From an uncultured Eubacteriales bacterium (GTDB taxonomy: Bacteria > Bacillota > Clostridia > Oscillospirales > QAKW01): a DNA stretch of 20,025 nucleotides. The position numbers were made by a program, and so were the translations under genes. Below the pieces are notes generated by a model, which was not told the origin of the DNA, searched no databases, and saw nothing but the letters and a program-made list of their open reading frames with translations. Below, piece after piece: positions 19,484-20,025 of the stretch. Each line of letters opens with the position of its first letter. Position 1 is the first letter of the stretch. The stretch spans positions 1 through 20,025 of the forward strand of contig CABULU010000037.1 of the NCBI GenBank assembly GCA_902492505.1. Reading direction: 5' to 3'.

Positions 19484-20025
19484 ATGAGCTTTACGGCAAA
19501 AGACGTCGCGGCTCTTCGTGAGAAGACCGGCTGCGGCATGATGGATTGTAAGAAAGCGCTTACGGAGGCAAACGGTGACCAGGATAAGGCTATCGAGCTT
19601 CTCCGCGAGAAGGGACTTGCCGCTCAGGCTAAAAAGGCGGGAAGAATTGCCGCTGATGGTATGGTAAGCGTATATATAGACAAAGAAAAGAAAGTCGGAG
19701 TTATCATCGAGGTTAACTCGGAAACTGACTTTGTTGCAAAGAACGCGGAATTTCAGGAGCTTGTAAACGGCGCGGCTAAAGCGGTTGCCGATTATAACCC
19801 CGCCGATGTTGATGCTCTTCTCAAGTGTAAATTCGGTGATACCGAGTTTACGGTTGAGGATATACTTAGAGAAAAAATTCTTAAAATCGGCGAGAATATG
19901 AAAATTCGCAGATTTGAAAGACTTGAGGGTGACCTTGTAAGCTATGTTCACGGCGGCGGCAGCGCTGCCTGTATTGCCAAGTTCGAGACCGGCAACGCCG
20001 ACAGTGCGGAGTTTCAGGAACTGGG
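19484..20025 (+). CDS. tsf: Elongation factor Ts, N-terminal part (cut by window edge)
   Basis: An open frame from ATG 19484 runs off the right edge after 180 complete codons. It begins MSFTAKDVAALREKTGCGMM, followed by DCKKALTEANGD and the KGLAAQAKKAGRIAADG segment, the N-terminal UBA-like domain and linker of EF-Ts; NSETDFVAKN (about 79-88) is the conserved TDFVA contact with EF-Tu. EF-Ts catalyses GDP release from EF-Tu. An AAAGGAG site lies about 12 nt upstream of the start. It is co-transcribed with rpsB; pyrH and frr commonly follow. Confidence 0.97.
   Translation, partial: MSFTAKDVAALREKTGCGMMDCKKALTEANGDQDKAIELLREKGLAAQAKKAGRIAADGMVSVYIDKEKKVGVIIEVNSETDFVAKNAEFQELVNGAAKAVADYNPADVDALLKCKFGDTEFTVEDILREKILKIGENMKIRRFERLEGDLVSYVHGGGSAACIAKFETGNADSAEFQEL

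Noticed and set aside
19157..19951. Long minus-strand open frame (264 codons) opposite rpsB and tsf
   Set aside because: Antisense to two certain genes, Ser/Phe-rich without a domain, no initiation signal.

Overview
The window looks like a chromosomal segment of a spore-forming, low-to-mid GC Firmicute of the class Clostridia (Oscillospirales/Eubacteriales-like). The grounds are strong AGGAGG-type ribosome binding sites, sigma-A promoters often with an extended TGn -10, frequent GTG/TTG starts, typical clostridial gene neighbourhoods (DUF512 radical SAM-der-plsY, yceD-rpmF, rpsB-tsf) and a tiny spoVM gene. Nothing points to a prophage, plasmid, insertion sequence or CRISPR array.

Layout. 1-400: the 5' end of proB (leftward) divergent from a tRNA-Gly(CCC) gene with a very long 3' hairpin. 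431-2899: a MATE-family transporter (rightward) converging on an extended SDR/epimerase (leftward) across a shared terminator. 3079-5915: an ABC exporter operon (ATPase and PF16949-like permease overlapping by 8 nt) behind a promoter carrying a perfect inverted repeat, then a YbaK/EbsC-like deacylase. 5960-10160: a leftward cluster that starts at a perfect consensus promoter and reads yceD, rpmF, a hairpin terminator, DUF512 radical SAM protein, der and plsY, the last three overlapping. 10206-11628: a VTC-domain polyphosphate-polymerase-like protein and DUF4956 membrane protein pair. 11877-13703: typA.

13788-14700: two small paralogous XRE regulators in tandem, each with its own copy of a conserved promoter/operator element, followed by a gene-poor stretch with rightward promoters and a strong hairpin. 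14696-16029: a leftward cluster of DUF421, DUF4363, a 49-residue two-helix membrane protein and spoVM (24 residues), which I read as sporulation-linked. 16094-18455: a VanY-type D,D-carboxypeptidase divergent from an unrecognised membrane-anchored protein and a DivIVA-domain coiled-coil protein. 18476-20025: a branched RNA hairpin, a strong promoter, a structured ~100-nt leader, rpsB and the first part of tsf.

Most of the window is core growth, translation and envelope machinery: ribosome assembly (Der, L32, S2, EF-Ts, TypA), phospholipid synthesis (PlsY), cell wall (VanY, DivIVA) and spore coat (SpoVM). The least explained parts are the XRE pair with the adjacent possible small RNA, the hairpin that overlaps the DUF421 start, the rpsB leader and the operator-like repeat in front of the ABC exporter.
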